Assembly (NCBI GenBank): GCA_003254925.1
Contig: QANZ01018310.1
Location: 1-64,000 of the forward strand
Direction of reading: 5' to 3'
Length of the DNA: 64,000 nucleotides
Origin: Chamaecrista fasciculata
Taxonomy: Eukaryota > Streptophyta > Magnoliopsida > Fabales > Fabaceae
The first letter of the stretch is position 1, and each line of letters begins with the position of its first letter. The notes beneath the pieces are model-generated. The model saw only the letters and a program-made list of their open reading frames with translations, made no database searches and was not told where the DNA came from. The position numbers were made by a program, and so were the translations under genes. This document shows positions 45,338-56,406 of this stretch, in pieces.

Positions 45338-48300
45338 ATGGAGTTTGAAAGAAAAAACTGTTTGATATTACTTCTTTTGTGCATCACCCTTAATCATGTG
45401 TGCTCTAAAATTTCTGCTGCTGATTGCATCCTTGATATTCAGTTTCCCACATCCTTGAATAATAGCTCAGATTGTGAATTGCACACTTGGGGAGGGTTCA
45501 TAAATAAAAGCTGTTGTGGATTAGATTTTGATGATTACCTATATGCATTAGGTCTTCATGCCAACCAATCTGGAAAACTGTTCTTGAATTCTTCAGAGCA
45601 AGATGATTGCTTAGCCTCAATGGAAGTGTTTCAGAAGAATAACACATTGTGTGGGGTAGAGAAGCTAACCAGTGGATCTGGTGGTTGCTCTGACTTCTTT
45701 GTCATGGATGTCATGAACAAGCTTGGAGATAAATTGAGAAGATTAGATGAAGACTGTATTATGCCTTTGAGAAATAATGGTGGAAGAACAAATGAGACTT
45801 GTTCTGAATGTTTAAGGAGGTGGGAGGAGATTAATGCTACATCAGACAGTGAAAGAGAGTCAGAATCGGCAAATTTTGATGCCAATGTTTGTAGATTTGC
45901 TGTACTGGTCTCATTGATCAGCATCAGAAATTATGATAGGGAATCAATGCAGGCAGTTTATGAATGCCTTGGGACACAAAGCCTTTCAGCAGGTGAGTTT
46001 TTATTAAACCAATGTAAATTTTGTTTTTGGTCCAATTAAGGCTAAATATAGAAGTTAAAAAATAAAATATCTTCCCTGATGAACCTAGGTTCAATTTCTT
46101 CGATTCACCTGGATGTCCAAATTCTAAAGGATAAAATGTATAAAACACTTGGCCAACATTGATTATTGAGCAAAAAATAATACTAAATCAAGTTTTTGTC
46201 AATTTTATGATTGTTATTGTATTTCACGTTAATCTAGATTTGAAATTAACTATTTTTGTAATTAGTGTAGCATAAAATTAAAAAATTCTTGAATCGAAAC
46301 GAGTTATTTGCACAAAATAAAAGGTTAAAGAATTTTTTTTGTCACTTTTCAAAGTTTAAAAGTTTTTTTTGCTCATTAAGTAAAATTCAGGGTCTGGCCA
46401 AAAAAAAAGTAAAATTCAGGGAGGTTTTTTAGCCAATTCTAAATGCACTATGCTAAAGAGCGATTGAACCTTTAAAATTACCTTAGGAAAGAAATTAACT
46501 TATTGGCAATACTCTGAGAATACCTAGCTTTTAAAATAAAATCATTTTTTCCTAGTCAATTCAGTATGGCAACAACATTAATTGGCGAGCTCTTTTTCCT
46601 CAGATTCATCACTTACTTATTAATAAGCAGAGTGAATATAGTAAAACATTTACCTAAAGTTAATCTATTTACTTAATCTCTTGATTTACACAGATAAGCA
46701 TGAAGGCAGTGAGGGTGGCAATTCGAAGCTCAACCCAGGTAGCTCGTCTTATTATTTCTAAATCTCATTTTTCCATAATAAGTTGTTAAGTAGTATGATG
46801 GAAACAGGTCTCTGGATATTACCCTTTGGCTTAACTGGAATCATAGTGATGGTGCTTCTTGCAGCATGGACCTTGTACAGAAGAAGAACTAAAAGTCCTC
46901 CTAGTAAACAAGAAGGTAATCAAGAGTAAACTAACATTTTGGTCCCTAAATTATACTATCAGTTTAGTCCCTGATTTATTAAAATGCTTGATTCAGTCTT
47001 TGAAAATTCATGACTCAATATAAATTAGTCCCTTCATGAATACTCTATTATTGTACAACTCAGTTCTTAGAAAGATTGAATTGCAATAATTTATGAGTTT
47101 TCAAATAGTGTCCATATAATTTGGGGACTAAATTGATAGTTTACTCTAAAATAGAGCCTTCCTTTACAAACATTGATGGTCCTGAAGATAAGCAGATATG
47201 TTTTTGAAAAATCTTACTCGTAATTAACTAATTATCCCAGAGACAGAGGATTCATTCTCTCCTAAGATTACTGTCAAGGAAGTCTATACAGCGACCAACA
47301 ACCTCAGCGTATTAAATTTCATTGGCCAAGGCATAGCTGGTAAGATTATTCCTCAGCTTCTTTAAATGTGTTTTTGGATTTCTGTTCATTACAATTCAAT
47401 TGCCTGAGAATGATAGAAAACTAGAGGATAGCATATGAAAAGATACAAGATTTGACCCTTGATAAGATCTGCTACAGGCAGGGAAAAATAATGGAGAGAT
47501 CTTAGACACTATGAGATAACCAAGAGAATTCAAATGGAATAATCCCCTTGAGCCAAAAGTTGTCACATCAATAGAAATTTTTAACTTTCGCTTTTTTCTT
47601 TTTCTTGTTTTTTTGGTATGTACCATGGGTGTCATTCACTTGTCTGTTTTTAATGATCTACACTAAAACTAATCTCATTCAAATTGGGTAGGATCAAAAG
47701 AATGACAAAACTCTCTTACGAAGTAGTATTTAACACAGTTACATTCTCAAGTCTCGAATTTAAAACTTTTAGTTAAACTGGATTAACACCTAACTTGGTG
47801 GTTACCTTTTGCTTTTGTAATTGCAGGAAAAGTTTACAAAGGTATACTCTCGGAGGGCCAGCATGTTGCCATAAAGCACATAATCAACGAAGGGCACAGG
47901 GAGACATTTGTGAGAGAAGTGAGAAGCCTCTCACATGTGAGACATCCAAACCTAGTATCTTTGGTGGGATACTGTGAAGGTGAAGATGAATGCTTCCTAG
48001 TGTATGAGCTATGCCATCAAGGAAACCTCTCAGAGTGGCTATTTGGTATATTTTTTTGTTTCCTTTTTATCCATGGATAGTCTCATGGGTCTCTTTGAGT
48101 TTCATCTCTGACACAGAATTACTTACTATGACAGGCAAAGATAAAGTTCTTTCGTGGACTCAAAGACTTAAAATTGCAGTTGATAGTGCAAGAGGTCTCG
48201 AGTTTCTCCACACCTACCCTAGTGGCTGCATTATTCACCGTGATATTAAGGCATGTTTGAGTCTTTTTAATTTTTAAAAAAGTTGACAATCTACAAAGAA

Positions 48301-49418
48301 AAATTTCAAGAAATTCAGGTATGAAAACATAATATGTTCCTCCTATGTCTTTCCTTTAATCATAAATATCATATATGTGGTTCTTGTAGCCGTCAAACAT
48401 TCTGATTGATCACAACATGCAAGCAAAGCTTTCAGACTTCGGGTTGTCAAAGGTTATGGAAGTGGATCAGTCGTATGTGAGCTCTGAAGTGAGAGGAACA
48501 CTTGGTTATATCGATCCAGAATACAGGAGAAACCACCATGTCAAAGCCTCAGGAGATGTCTACAGTTTTGGGATAGTATTACTCCAACTTCTATCAGGAC
48601 ACAGAGTCATCAACTTCAATGTTCAGAGACCAATGTCCCTAAATCAAATGGTGAGACCCTAAAGATCCATTCATGTGTGATAATCGAGCTGAAGTTCATC
48701 TTTATATTTCTTTTCTGCAATCTTCTAAATAGCATAATGTTAAAATTCTAAAACGTAATGTCATACACAGGTTAGTAACAATTAAACAACTTCTTAAATG
48801 GTAAAGAATCTACTCACGTCATGATCAAATACAATTTTTAGGTAAAACCAATTTTCCAAAGGTTACCAATGATTAGGGAAATAGATTTCTTAAGGTAAAT
48901 CTCTTCCTGTCTTTGAAGAAGAGTTACTGAAGTTGTCTCTCAAATGCAAAAGGTGCCTTTTGTTTTTTGTTTTGAAGAACTTGGATAAATTAACAACCCA
49001 ATTTCAAATAGATTAGAGGTTTTTTTTTCAACGACAATTAGGTTAAGTTGTGACATTAGTCTATAAACCCTTGTTCTTTTTTTCATTGGACAAAAATACC
49101 TTTCTTAACATGAATAAACCTTGTTCTAAATGGGCTAGAAATATGCAAGCCAAACCCATTTTGACACAGCTAGGCCCACTAACTAAATCTTTTGCTTATT
49201 TTTAGGCCAGAAATTTTGCTAACGGTGGAGATATATCAGAATTTGCTGACCCTAAACTAAAAGGAGAGTACTCTGGCGAAGCATTTAGCCTCACACTAAA
49301 GCTAGCTTTATCATGCATAGGGCCAAAGCAGCAAAGGCCATCCATGGAGCGAGTTTTACGTTGCTTAGAAAAGGCTCTTGAAATCTCATCACAATCCAAC
49401 TCATCCTTCACAATATAA
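45338..49418 (+). CDS. Receptor-like kinase, likely SPARK-domain type (8 exons, 571 aa)
   Basis: Exons: 45338-45992, 46694-46738, 46808-46915, 47241-47339, 47827-48045, 48135-48250, 48390-48650, 49206-49418. I chose the Met at 45338 because it gives a clean signal peptide ([12 protein letters not shown]). The Cys-rich ectodomain (about 29-230, with a KSCCGLD motif and spaced Cys) resembles the SPARK domain of ARK1/KIN3-like kinases that act in arbuscular mycorrhizal symbiosis; this is from memory and less sure than the kinase call. One membrane span lies at about 235-258, followed by RRR. The kinase is complete: GQGIAG loop, Lys319 (VAIK), HRD with Asp412, DFG with Asp430, [10 protein letters not shown]. 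It should be a plasma-membrane Ser/Thr kinase. Intron 6 uses a GC donor (AAG|GCATGT), needed to join HRDIK to PSNIL. Intron 3 begins with a MITE-like repeat and intron 4 ends with a SINE. Confidence 0.88.
46924..47146. mobile_element. MITE-like inverted repeat in kinase intron 3
   Basis: The left end GAGTAAACTAACATTTTGG and reversed right end GAGTAAACTATCAATTTAG are inverted copies that continue into GTCCC(T/C)AAATTATA. The total is 223 bases. The termini resemble those of the Mutator-like element at 31362. No clean 9-bp target duplication was found, so the insertion is old or the ends are slightly off. It starts 8 bases into the intron. Confidence 0.55.
47600..47815 (-). mobile_element. SINE copy in kinase intron 4
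   Basis: Read on the minus strand it matches 44961-45095: AGTTTAACTAAAAG..., AATTCGAGACTTGAGAATG, GTTAAATACT, then TTTGAATGAGATTAGTTTTA and a long A/G-rich end (plus-strand T/C run at about 47586-47612). It lies just before the exon 5 splice acceptor at 47826. Confidence 0.5.
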
Positions 49419-49738
49419 TAATTGATGATAATAAAAAAATTTGTATTGGAATCAGACAAGAAGAGTAGAGAAAGAGTATAATCTCAATGTTATTGTGAAT
49501 AAATTTAAATTGCAAGGCGTGGTATACACAGTCTTATTTAATCAAATCAAGAAGAAAAAGAAAAATAAGAAATCGTAGCACTGTACACAAGCTTCATCAT
49601 AAAAACACAGAAGCTGATGAAATGAATAATGCAGATATGAGCTCTTCAAAACACGAGCTCATATCATGAATTAATGAGAAAGAGCTAACGTCTATATACA
49701 GAATGAAATTGAAAAAGAAAACTGATCGTATACTCAAA
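49419..49738. other. Convergent 3' region (kinase / PUB gene)
   Basis: About 320 bases between two stop codons facing each other; both 3' UTRs must fit or overlap here. I see nothing else. Confidence 0.6.
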
Positions 49739-51847
49739 TTACCAAACGTGAACAGATTGTTGTTGTTGTTGAGGAAGAACTGATGATGATGGAGTACTCA
49801 TGAATCCAGGTGTAGTCCTCGTTTCACAAAAATCATGGAGGATATTTAAGAGAGCACTGGCTTTCTTGCTAGCTCGAGATGGGCCTTCAGATAATACGTT
49901 ATAAAGAGATCCAATCAGAGAATGATTCTTCACTAAAACACCAACCACATCAGATCCACCATTGATGCACAGAGAAAGCAATAGTGACACACAGTACTCC
50001 TTCACCTTCCCAATGCTTGAAGTTGCATAAGAATTCAATATCTCCACACTTAAATCCAAGGCTCCATTTTTAAGGATTTCCTTCAACCCTTCACTTTTCT
50101 CAGCTAGACTTACAAGAACAGCTAGTGAATTTGCCATGACATCTTCTTTCTCACAAGTTCTCAAAATGTTGACCAGTAAAGGAATTAAATTTCCTTCAAT
50201 GAACCTCTTGTGATTCTCATGATGAAAAAGGAGTCCAAATATAGTCACCAACGCATTCTTCTTTCCTCTATCATCGGATCCATCCTTGATGAGATCGATT
50301 AAACTCGTGATTGCATCTGGGTCCTCTCCGATTACTTTCCTGTTATTCTCATCAGAACAAAAGTAATACAATGTAGTAGCAGCGTGATGGCGAGACTCTA
50401 TCTTCATACCTTCTTTTAAAACACCAACAATCAATTCCAAACCCCAATAATACTGAGCTATGATACTTCTGCTTTTTGGGTGTTGGGAGAGATAAAAAAG
50501 AGCCACCATTGCGTTTTCTTGTGTTGTCGCATTCTTCGACAGCAACAACTTCAAAAGATGTCGTATCGCACCAGATTGAACAAAGCAACACCTGTTGTAT
50601 ATGCTTGATTTGGAAAGACTCCGAATTTCAAAAGCAGCTCTGTTTTTCTCTGTTTCTGATTCTTGAAGCTGATCGGTGAGGAAACTCGCAAGCATTTTCA
50701 TGGCGGATTTTGCTGCTAAACTTCCAGGATGGACAGTCTTGGTGATGATTTCACGATCGTGATTCCTAATCCGACAAGGGTCAGAATCAGATATGGGGAT
50801 GCTGTTTGAAGAACAATAACGATGAATCAACCTACGAATCACCAAATTTGGGACCAATTCAATGCTGATAAGCTTCTTTCCTGTCTTGGGACATGTTGAA
50901 TTTCCACCATTGAACCATTTGAGAATCGAAGAGCGATCATATGTATGACCTGTTTCTATCGTCACTGGATCACTCATGAACTCTAAAGTGATCGGACATC
51001 GAAAATCATCAGGATTGAGAAAACCACTGATCAGAGTATCATCATCAGAAAATCTTTTTGGGTTATCACCATCATCATCATCATCATCATCAACATCGAT
51101 CACTAGGCATCTAGAGTAGCACACGAACCCCATTAAGCTACTGAAAAACGCAATCTTTTCTTTCTCTTCGTTCACGCGAGCGTACCCAATTTCAGCATCC
51201 AAGAACTTGATTTCCTCATCACACTCACTCCATCTTTTAATCCCAATGTGGTCAAGAACCCTTTTGAGATCACTCACGCTTGGAACAACCGAGTTCTCGA
51301 ATTGATTCAAAACAGAGAGAACAGCCTTCATTGCATTTTCATCATTCGGCTCAACTTCCACTCTTCCCTTTCGAGCTTGCTTGATGATCAAATCCACATA
51401 CTCTTTGACTTCCACTGAAACATTAACGATCTCAAAAGGAAACACATCAAAAGCAGTGGATATGGATACGAACAGGATCCGAAAATCGGACGCGACCCGC
51501 TTTGACTCCATCAGCATCCATAAGCGTGAGCCATGGCGAGTACAATCCTGGAGCAGAAAATGAAGCTTTTGAAAAGTCAAATGGAGCACCGACAAACTCA
51601 GGGTCACGGAATCGGGTAGGATCCGAATCCGTTGAATATCGTCTAGGAAAATCTGGAGGGTTTCGACTATGCGGATGGATTTCTTGATGTTGTTTTTGTT
51701 GGTTGAAAAAGATTTGGATTTGGATTTGAAATTGGATATTTTTCGAGAGAGAGCGATGAGAGAAGTGAGAAGGGTGGCCGGAGAAACATATTCAGAGGGT
51801 TGAACCGCCGGATAAGTCAGAATCCGGCGAACGAAATATGGGGTCAT
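49739..51847 (-). CDS. PUB19: U-box/ARM-repeat E3 ubiquitin ligase, PUB18/PUB19-like (intronless, 702 aa)
   Basis: A single open frame from MTPYFVRRILTYPAVQ to a C terminus rich in Gln. An N-terminal UND-type helical region covers about 1-240. A run of Asp/Gly (251-261) precedes the U-box at about 278-350 (FRCPITLEFMSDPV, then TCPKTGKKL and PNLVIRRLI). Armadillo-like repeats fill about 390-680 (ENAMVALFYLS, KKNALVTIFGLL, ANSLAVLVSLAE). This order and the lack of introns match plant PUB18/PUB19, cytosolic E3 ligases that, with PUB22/23, restrain ABA and drought responses. The U-box recruits E2 enzymes and the ARM repeats bind targets. The gene converges with the kinase gene. In Arabidopsis, PUB19 and RBM25 are neighbours, as I recall; here they lie 34 kb apart. 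PUB18 versus PUB19 cannot be decided without a tree. Confidence 0.92.
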   Translation of the reverse strand: MTPYFVRRILTYPAVQPSEYVSPATLLTSLIALSRKISNFKSKSKSFSTNKNNIKKSIRIVETLQIFLDDIQRIRILPDSVTLSLSVLHLTFQKLHFLLQDCTRHGSRLWMLMESKRVASDFRILFVSISTAFDVFPFEIVNVSVEVKEYVDLIIKQARKGRVEVEPNDENAMKAVLSVLNQFENSVVPSVSDLKRVLDHIGIKRWSECDEEIKFLDAEIGYARVNEEKEKIAFFSSLMGFVCYSRCLVIDVDDDDDDDGDNPKRFSDDDTLISGFLNPDDFRCPITLEFMSDPVTIETGHTYDRSSILKWFNGGNSTCPKTGKKLISIELVPNLVIRRLIHRYCSSNSIPISDSDPCRIRNHDREIITKTVHPGSLAAKSAMKMLASFLTDQLQESETEKNRAAFEIRSLSKSSIYNRCCFVQSGAIRHLLKLLLSKNATTQENAMVALFYLSQHPKSRSIIAQYYWGLELIVGVLKEGMKIESRHHAATTLYYFCSDENNRKVIGEDPDAITSLIDLIKDGSDDRGKKNALVTIFGLLFHHENHKRFIEGNLIPLLVNILRTCEKEDVMANSLAVLVSLAEKSEGLKEILKNGALDLSVEILNSYATSSIGKVKEYCVSLLLSLCINGGSDVVGVLVKNHSLIGSLYNVLSEGPSRASKKASALLNILHDFCETRTTPGFMSTPSSSVLPQQQQQSVHVW

Positions 51848-52017
51848 GGGAATGAATGAATTAAGAAAAGGTTGAAACTTTAGGGATAGAAGAAGACGAA
51901 AATTAAGAAAAGGACGGAAGTTGATGAAAAGTGGGATTTTTTTTTGGATGAATGTGGTTTGATTGAATAAGGTAAGGATGTGGATGTGAGGATATTAATA
52001 GGGAGGGGAGGGAGAGT

Positions 52018-52125
52018 GACACGCGTCGACGTGGGATTCGCTGGTTCCTGAGATTGAGGGGAAGACGTTGTGGGGATTGAGGATAAGGCGGCTTCGAAGT
52101 GAGGAGAGAGTGACGCGTGGCGCGA
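52018..52125 (-). promoter_or_regulatory. ABRE and CE3-like motifs upstream of the PUB gene
   Basis: On the gene's strand 52034-52018 reads CCACGTCGACGCGTGTC: an ACGT-core ABRE (CCACGTCG) running straight into ACGCGTGTC, the coupling element CE3 known from ABA-induced promoters. A second CCACGCGTCAC lies at about 52110-52120. They are 170-275 bases before the start codon at 51847. The motifs are seen; ABA control is inferred and agrees with the known stress induction of PUB18/PUB19. Confidence 0.55.
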
Positions 52126-52199
52126 CGAATATGGGAAAATCTCGTGCTCGTCGAAGCTGCGTCGAGAGTGTGTCAGCCGACACTCACTCAGATACAACG

Positions 52200-53164
52200 T
52201 GGAATTATGGGATCTTAGTTCCGTCTTTATTTCTTTATATAATTGTCAATCAATCAATTGCAAACCCTAACAATTTTATATATTCCATTTTTGGTCAAAT
52301 CCCTTTTTTAAAAAAAATCGATAATTTGATGAGGATTATTTTTTTATTCTTTCAATATCATAAGATGTAAAAAAAATCTAAAAAAAATGGGATTACAATC
52401 AATTTGAATGTTAAATAAAATTTCAATATTATCATTTTGTGTTTGAATAACTAAATTGAAAAGAAGATATTTTTTTTCTAGATTGCAATATTTTATTTGT
52501 TTGATTATTATAGTGCTGCAACCGTCCAAAAATTGTTGAGGTAGCATCCAATGTTAGGGTTGGGTCATGGCCCATGAGCCCAGTTTTTTATTTGACCTAA
52601 AATAATAGATAAGCTCATAAGCCTGCGTTTGAAGATACTTGAGGAACATATTTAATTTACCGTTATGAGAATCAATCAAGTCTTTAACTAATAAAAGAAT
52701 ATTTCGGCATGTTCTCAAGAGCTTTCTTCTTTATAGGAAGATCTATCTCTCTTCCATAGATAAAATGTTAGATTGTATGAAGATTATATCTTTTTACCCA
52801 ACTAAAATTTTGAAATTATTTCTTGATTTGGGAAATTATCATGTGTTTCTGGAGATATCAATAAAAATATATTATTTCATTTTTAATTCATTTTGAACTT
52901 TTAATCTCATTTTATGATGGTTGCATGTTGTACGCGATGTAAATCTTTTTATTTTTTAAAAAAAGGTTACTTGTTTGGTCTATTATGATTTTTTTCCTTA
53001 TTACAAGAAAACATGCTTGATCTAATATACCATTACATCTTCTAAAATATTTGGTCTAATATATATAATTTATAATGACGAATTCCAAATAAATACATTC
53101 AGAATCCAAGTACCGCTCAGGTTACACTACACAAAATAAAACATGATTGTATAACACAGAAAAT
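52200..53164. other. Intergenic A/T-rich region
   Basis: No gene. Mixed A/T-rich sequence between the PUB promoter and the CACTA terminus; long T runs at about 52340 and 52470. Nothing else recognised. Confidence 0.5.
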
Positions 53165-54612
53165 CACTACTAGAAAATCTGTAATTAGCATCAGAGTTTA
53201 GCAACAAATATTAAATTTGCTTCTAAAATGTCATTTTAGAAACAATATCAGCAATGGCTTGTAAATGTGTCCCTTTCTTGTATTCAATTGTAATTTTAGA
53301 AACAGATCTTGCAAGGATGATGCTAACTTTGTGGCAAATATATGTAAAATTAAAACTTTATAAAATTTTATATTTCACTTTTCTTTCCCCGCTCACACTT
53401 AGAAAGTTTGGCGCTCCTCCCTCCCCTCATTTTGCAACAAGCCTCAAAACCCTAAATATGCGGATGAGGCAAAAGAGAACGATTGATGGAAGGAGACGGC
53501 GAAAATGGAACAATTTGTTCTTCAGATTCAGGAGAGAACTAATATAGAGACTCTGGGAGAATATGTGAGGGTTGAGACGCAAGTAGAGTGGCTCGCCATT
53601 TAGTATTTTCTTGAAGTGAAGACGACCTTACGAAGAAGTTCGAGCGAAGGGATAGCAAACTTGAAGTGGCACTAGTTCAAATGGTAACTTCATATCCTTC
53701 TTTCTGATTTGGATTCCATGGGCGAATCCTCTCAACTAATGCCTCACCCTAGTTGGTAAATTTAGGGATTCAGTAACCAGTCGAGAAAAGTTAGGGATTC
53801 CGCTGAACTTGACGCCTGTAGATCAATGAGAAAGGTGCGTTTTCTTGCTAGAAGCTTCTAAGCATTTTAGTATTTGAGTGGAAGGGTTTGCTAGCTGTGG
53901 TTTCAAATGTGTTTGTATATCTTTGCGTCAGAAAATTTTGAAGACCCTAACTTCCTATTTCAGGAAGAATTATGAGAGCGTTTACTATTCCTTTTTCCTA
54001 AATTCTTGGTTTAAGAAATGATGCTCTGTTGTTTCTCTCTTTACTAAAGGTTTGATGTTAATTAGATGAAAAACCTAAATAAAAAAGGAAGTAGAATGTA
54101 AAGGAAGAACATAGAGTAGGACCAGAAAATTTATGTATATCAAGAGTGAGTTATTGGCAAAATAATGGAAGTAGGAATGGGCATAAGTGGTGATAAAAAA
54201 GAATACCCAAGAGGTAAAATAAAATTAAAGGGCTTTTGCTTTAAGTTCTTTTGCGTAGTAACCTTTTTCTTTATTTCATGTTAGTTCTTTCGATTTGTTT
54301 AGAACCATATTTGAGTTTGTTTATATTGGGTGAAATCAAAGGGTTTTTCCTTTAAGTTCTTTTGCATAATAAGCTTTCTCTTTATTTCAAATTAGTTCTT
54401 TGGATTTGTTTAGAACCATATGGGTTTGTTTATACAAGGAGTTTATATGTCTTTGTTTCTTTATGTGGCTTTGTGTTAGAATGTTTTGAAGACCCTACAG
54501 GTTTGGTGTTAATTAGATGAAAAACCTAAATAAAAGGAAGTAGAATGTAAACGAAGAACACAAAGTCGTAGGACCAAAAAATTTATGTATATCAAGAGTG
54601 AAGTTTCAGATT
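53165..54612 (+). mobile_element. CACTA (En/Spm-like) terminus and internal sequence, truncated by the gap
   Basis: CACTACTAGAAAATC at 53165 is the standard terminal sequence of plant CACTA transposons, and the following subterminal sequence repeats TTAGCAACAAAT / TTTTAGAAACA-type phrases. The opposite end (TTTTCTAGTAGTG) is not in the window and may lie in the gap. No transposase was recognised. How far the element extends towards 54612 is uncertain; direct repeats occupy the last 600 bases. Confidence 0.6.
54050..54606. repeat. Direct repeats at the edge of the assembly gap
   Basis: A segment starting AGGTTTGATGTTAATTAGAT at about 54050 returns at about 54499, near-identical over about 100 bases and ending ATGTATATCAAGAGTGA. 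Between them a block with TTAGTTCTTTSGATTTGTTTAGA occurs twice, about 112 bases apart. A tandem array probably continues into the gap. Confidence 0.75.
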
Positions 54613-55255
54613 NNNNNNNNNNNNNNNNNNNNNNNNNNNNNNNNNNNNNNNNNNNNNNNNNNNNNNNNNNNNNNNNNNNNNNNNNNNNNNNNNNNNNNNN
54701 NNNNNNNNNNNNNNNNNNNNNNNNNNNNNNNNNNNNNNNNNNNNNNNNNNNNNNNNNNNNNNNNNNNNNNNNNNNNNNNNNNNNNNNNNNNNNNNNNNNN
54801 NNNNNNNNNNNNNNNNNNNNNNNNNNNNNNNNNNNNNNNNNNNNNNNNNNNNNNNNNNNNNNNNNNNNNNNNNNNNNNNNNNNNNNNNNNNNNNNNNNNN
54901 NNNNNNNNNNNNNNNNNNNNNNNNNNNNNNNNNNNNNNNNNNNNNNNNNNNNNNNNNNNNNNNNNNNNNNNNNNNNNNNNNNNNNNNNNNNNNNNNNNNN
55001 NNNNNNNNNNNNNNNNNNNNNNNNNNNNNNNNNNNNNNNNNNNNNNNNNNNNNNNNNNNNNNNNNNNNNNNNNNNNNNNNNNNNNNNNNNNNNNNNNNNN
55101 NNNNNNNNNNNNNNNNNNNNNNNNNNNNNNNNNNNNNNNNNNNNNNNNNNNNNNNNNNNNNNNNNNNNNNNNNNNNNNNNNNNNNNNNNNNNNNNNNNNN
55201 NNNNNNNNNNNNNNNNNNNNNNNNNNNNNNNNNNNNNNNNNNNNNNNNNNNNNNN
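54613..55255. other. Assembly gap (643 N)
   Basis: Unknown sequence; the real length may differ. Repeats on the left and an LTR on the right probably caused it. Open frames across it are artefacts. Confidence 0.99.
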
Positions 55256-56392
55256 ATTTTAATTAATAGAAATGTTTTATTAATTAAAATCATGGCTTGA
55301 AGATTTGAAATTTGAATAGATTTGATCTAGATTTCAAATGATTGAATTAAATATTAGTGTAATATTTTAATTCAATAGTAAATATATATATGGGTTAGTC
55401 GAATTTTAGGTCTAGTTTGAATTTAAATATTAGTGTAATATTTTAATTCAATAAAGACTAAAATTCAAGTTTAAAAGATTGACTTAAGATATTATGGTAA
55501 TATCTTAAATCAATATTGTTCGAAAATAACAAATTAGTTATAACTACCTAATAGTTAGGTTTGTTATTTTAGTTTATTAAATTCCAACAAATTTTCCCTT
55601 GGACTTGGCGCATGGGAGAGCATCTCTTGGGAAGATTTGATCTTCCAAATTGATTCTCTAATATTGCATTTGGATCCAAATTATAATATTAAGGTAATAT
55701 TATAATTAGGAATTCAAGTCCTAGAATTATGATATTAGTGTAATCTCATAATTTAATAATTTGATAATCATATAATTTTGGGAAACCCTAATTATAATTA
55801 TCAAACCTTAAACCCTATATATACATATAGAGCTAAAGTCGACATACAACTCTAAGTCTCCCATATCTTGGGAATTTCGACTTTTAGCTAGTTTTTCACA
55901 AGAGCAAAATTGTTTTGAGTCTTGGTGAAAGATTGAGAGAGAAAACACAAACCTAGTTTCTAGAGAGAGAAAGTGGCGCATAGACCTAAAAGCGTTTTAG
56001 GGTTTGTGTGTCAAGGTTCTGTGTGAGATCAAGAATAAGATTCTTGATCATAGGCGCCATATAGTCTTGGATTTTGAGAAGTGTTCTTGAATCTAAGAAC
56101 ACCGTAGATAAGGCTCCCGGTTCACTTGGAGAAGTGGAAGAGGCTAGCACCTAAGCATCTACCAAACTGTTCGTGTGGATCACCGGTGGAGGGAGCACAC
56201 TCGGAGTGGACTCCTCATATTCGTAAACACAAAGAACAACCGATCGATTTGGGTAAATTCTTGTCCTTATACTGATACAGATCCATATAGCGGATCTATT
56301 GGGAAAGAAATCGCTATGTGCCTTGTTTTTGGTTTAAAGTTTTAATTTTATATCCATTTTCGCTGCGTTGTGTGCATGGCGATTTCCCAACA
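55256..56392 (+). mobile_element. 5' LTR (3' part) of a Ty1-copia element
   Basis: The segment ends ...TTTCGCTGCGTTG...TTCCCAACA at 56392, and a primer-binding site follows at once. The last 250 bases parallel the LTR ending at 63439 (CTGTTCGTGTGGAT, GGAGGGAG, CTGCGTT, TTCCCAACA). Upstream it has repeated TATTAGTGTAATATTTTAATTC phrases. Its 5' start is lost in the gap. Confidence 0.75.
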
Positions 56393-56393
56393 G

Positions 56394-56406
56394 TGCTATC
56401 AGAGCC
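56394..56406 (+). other. Primer-binding site of the copia element
   Basis: TGCTATCAGAGCC lies 1 base after the LTR end. It is close to TGGTATCAGAGC, the site complementary to the initiator tRNA-Met 3' end that primes reverse transcription in Ty1-copia elements. Confidence 0.8.

Noticed and set aside
54585..55293. Long open frames over the N gap
   Set aside because: They consist of N codons; no sequence information.
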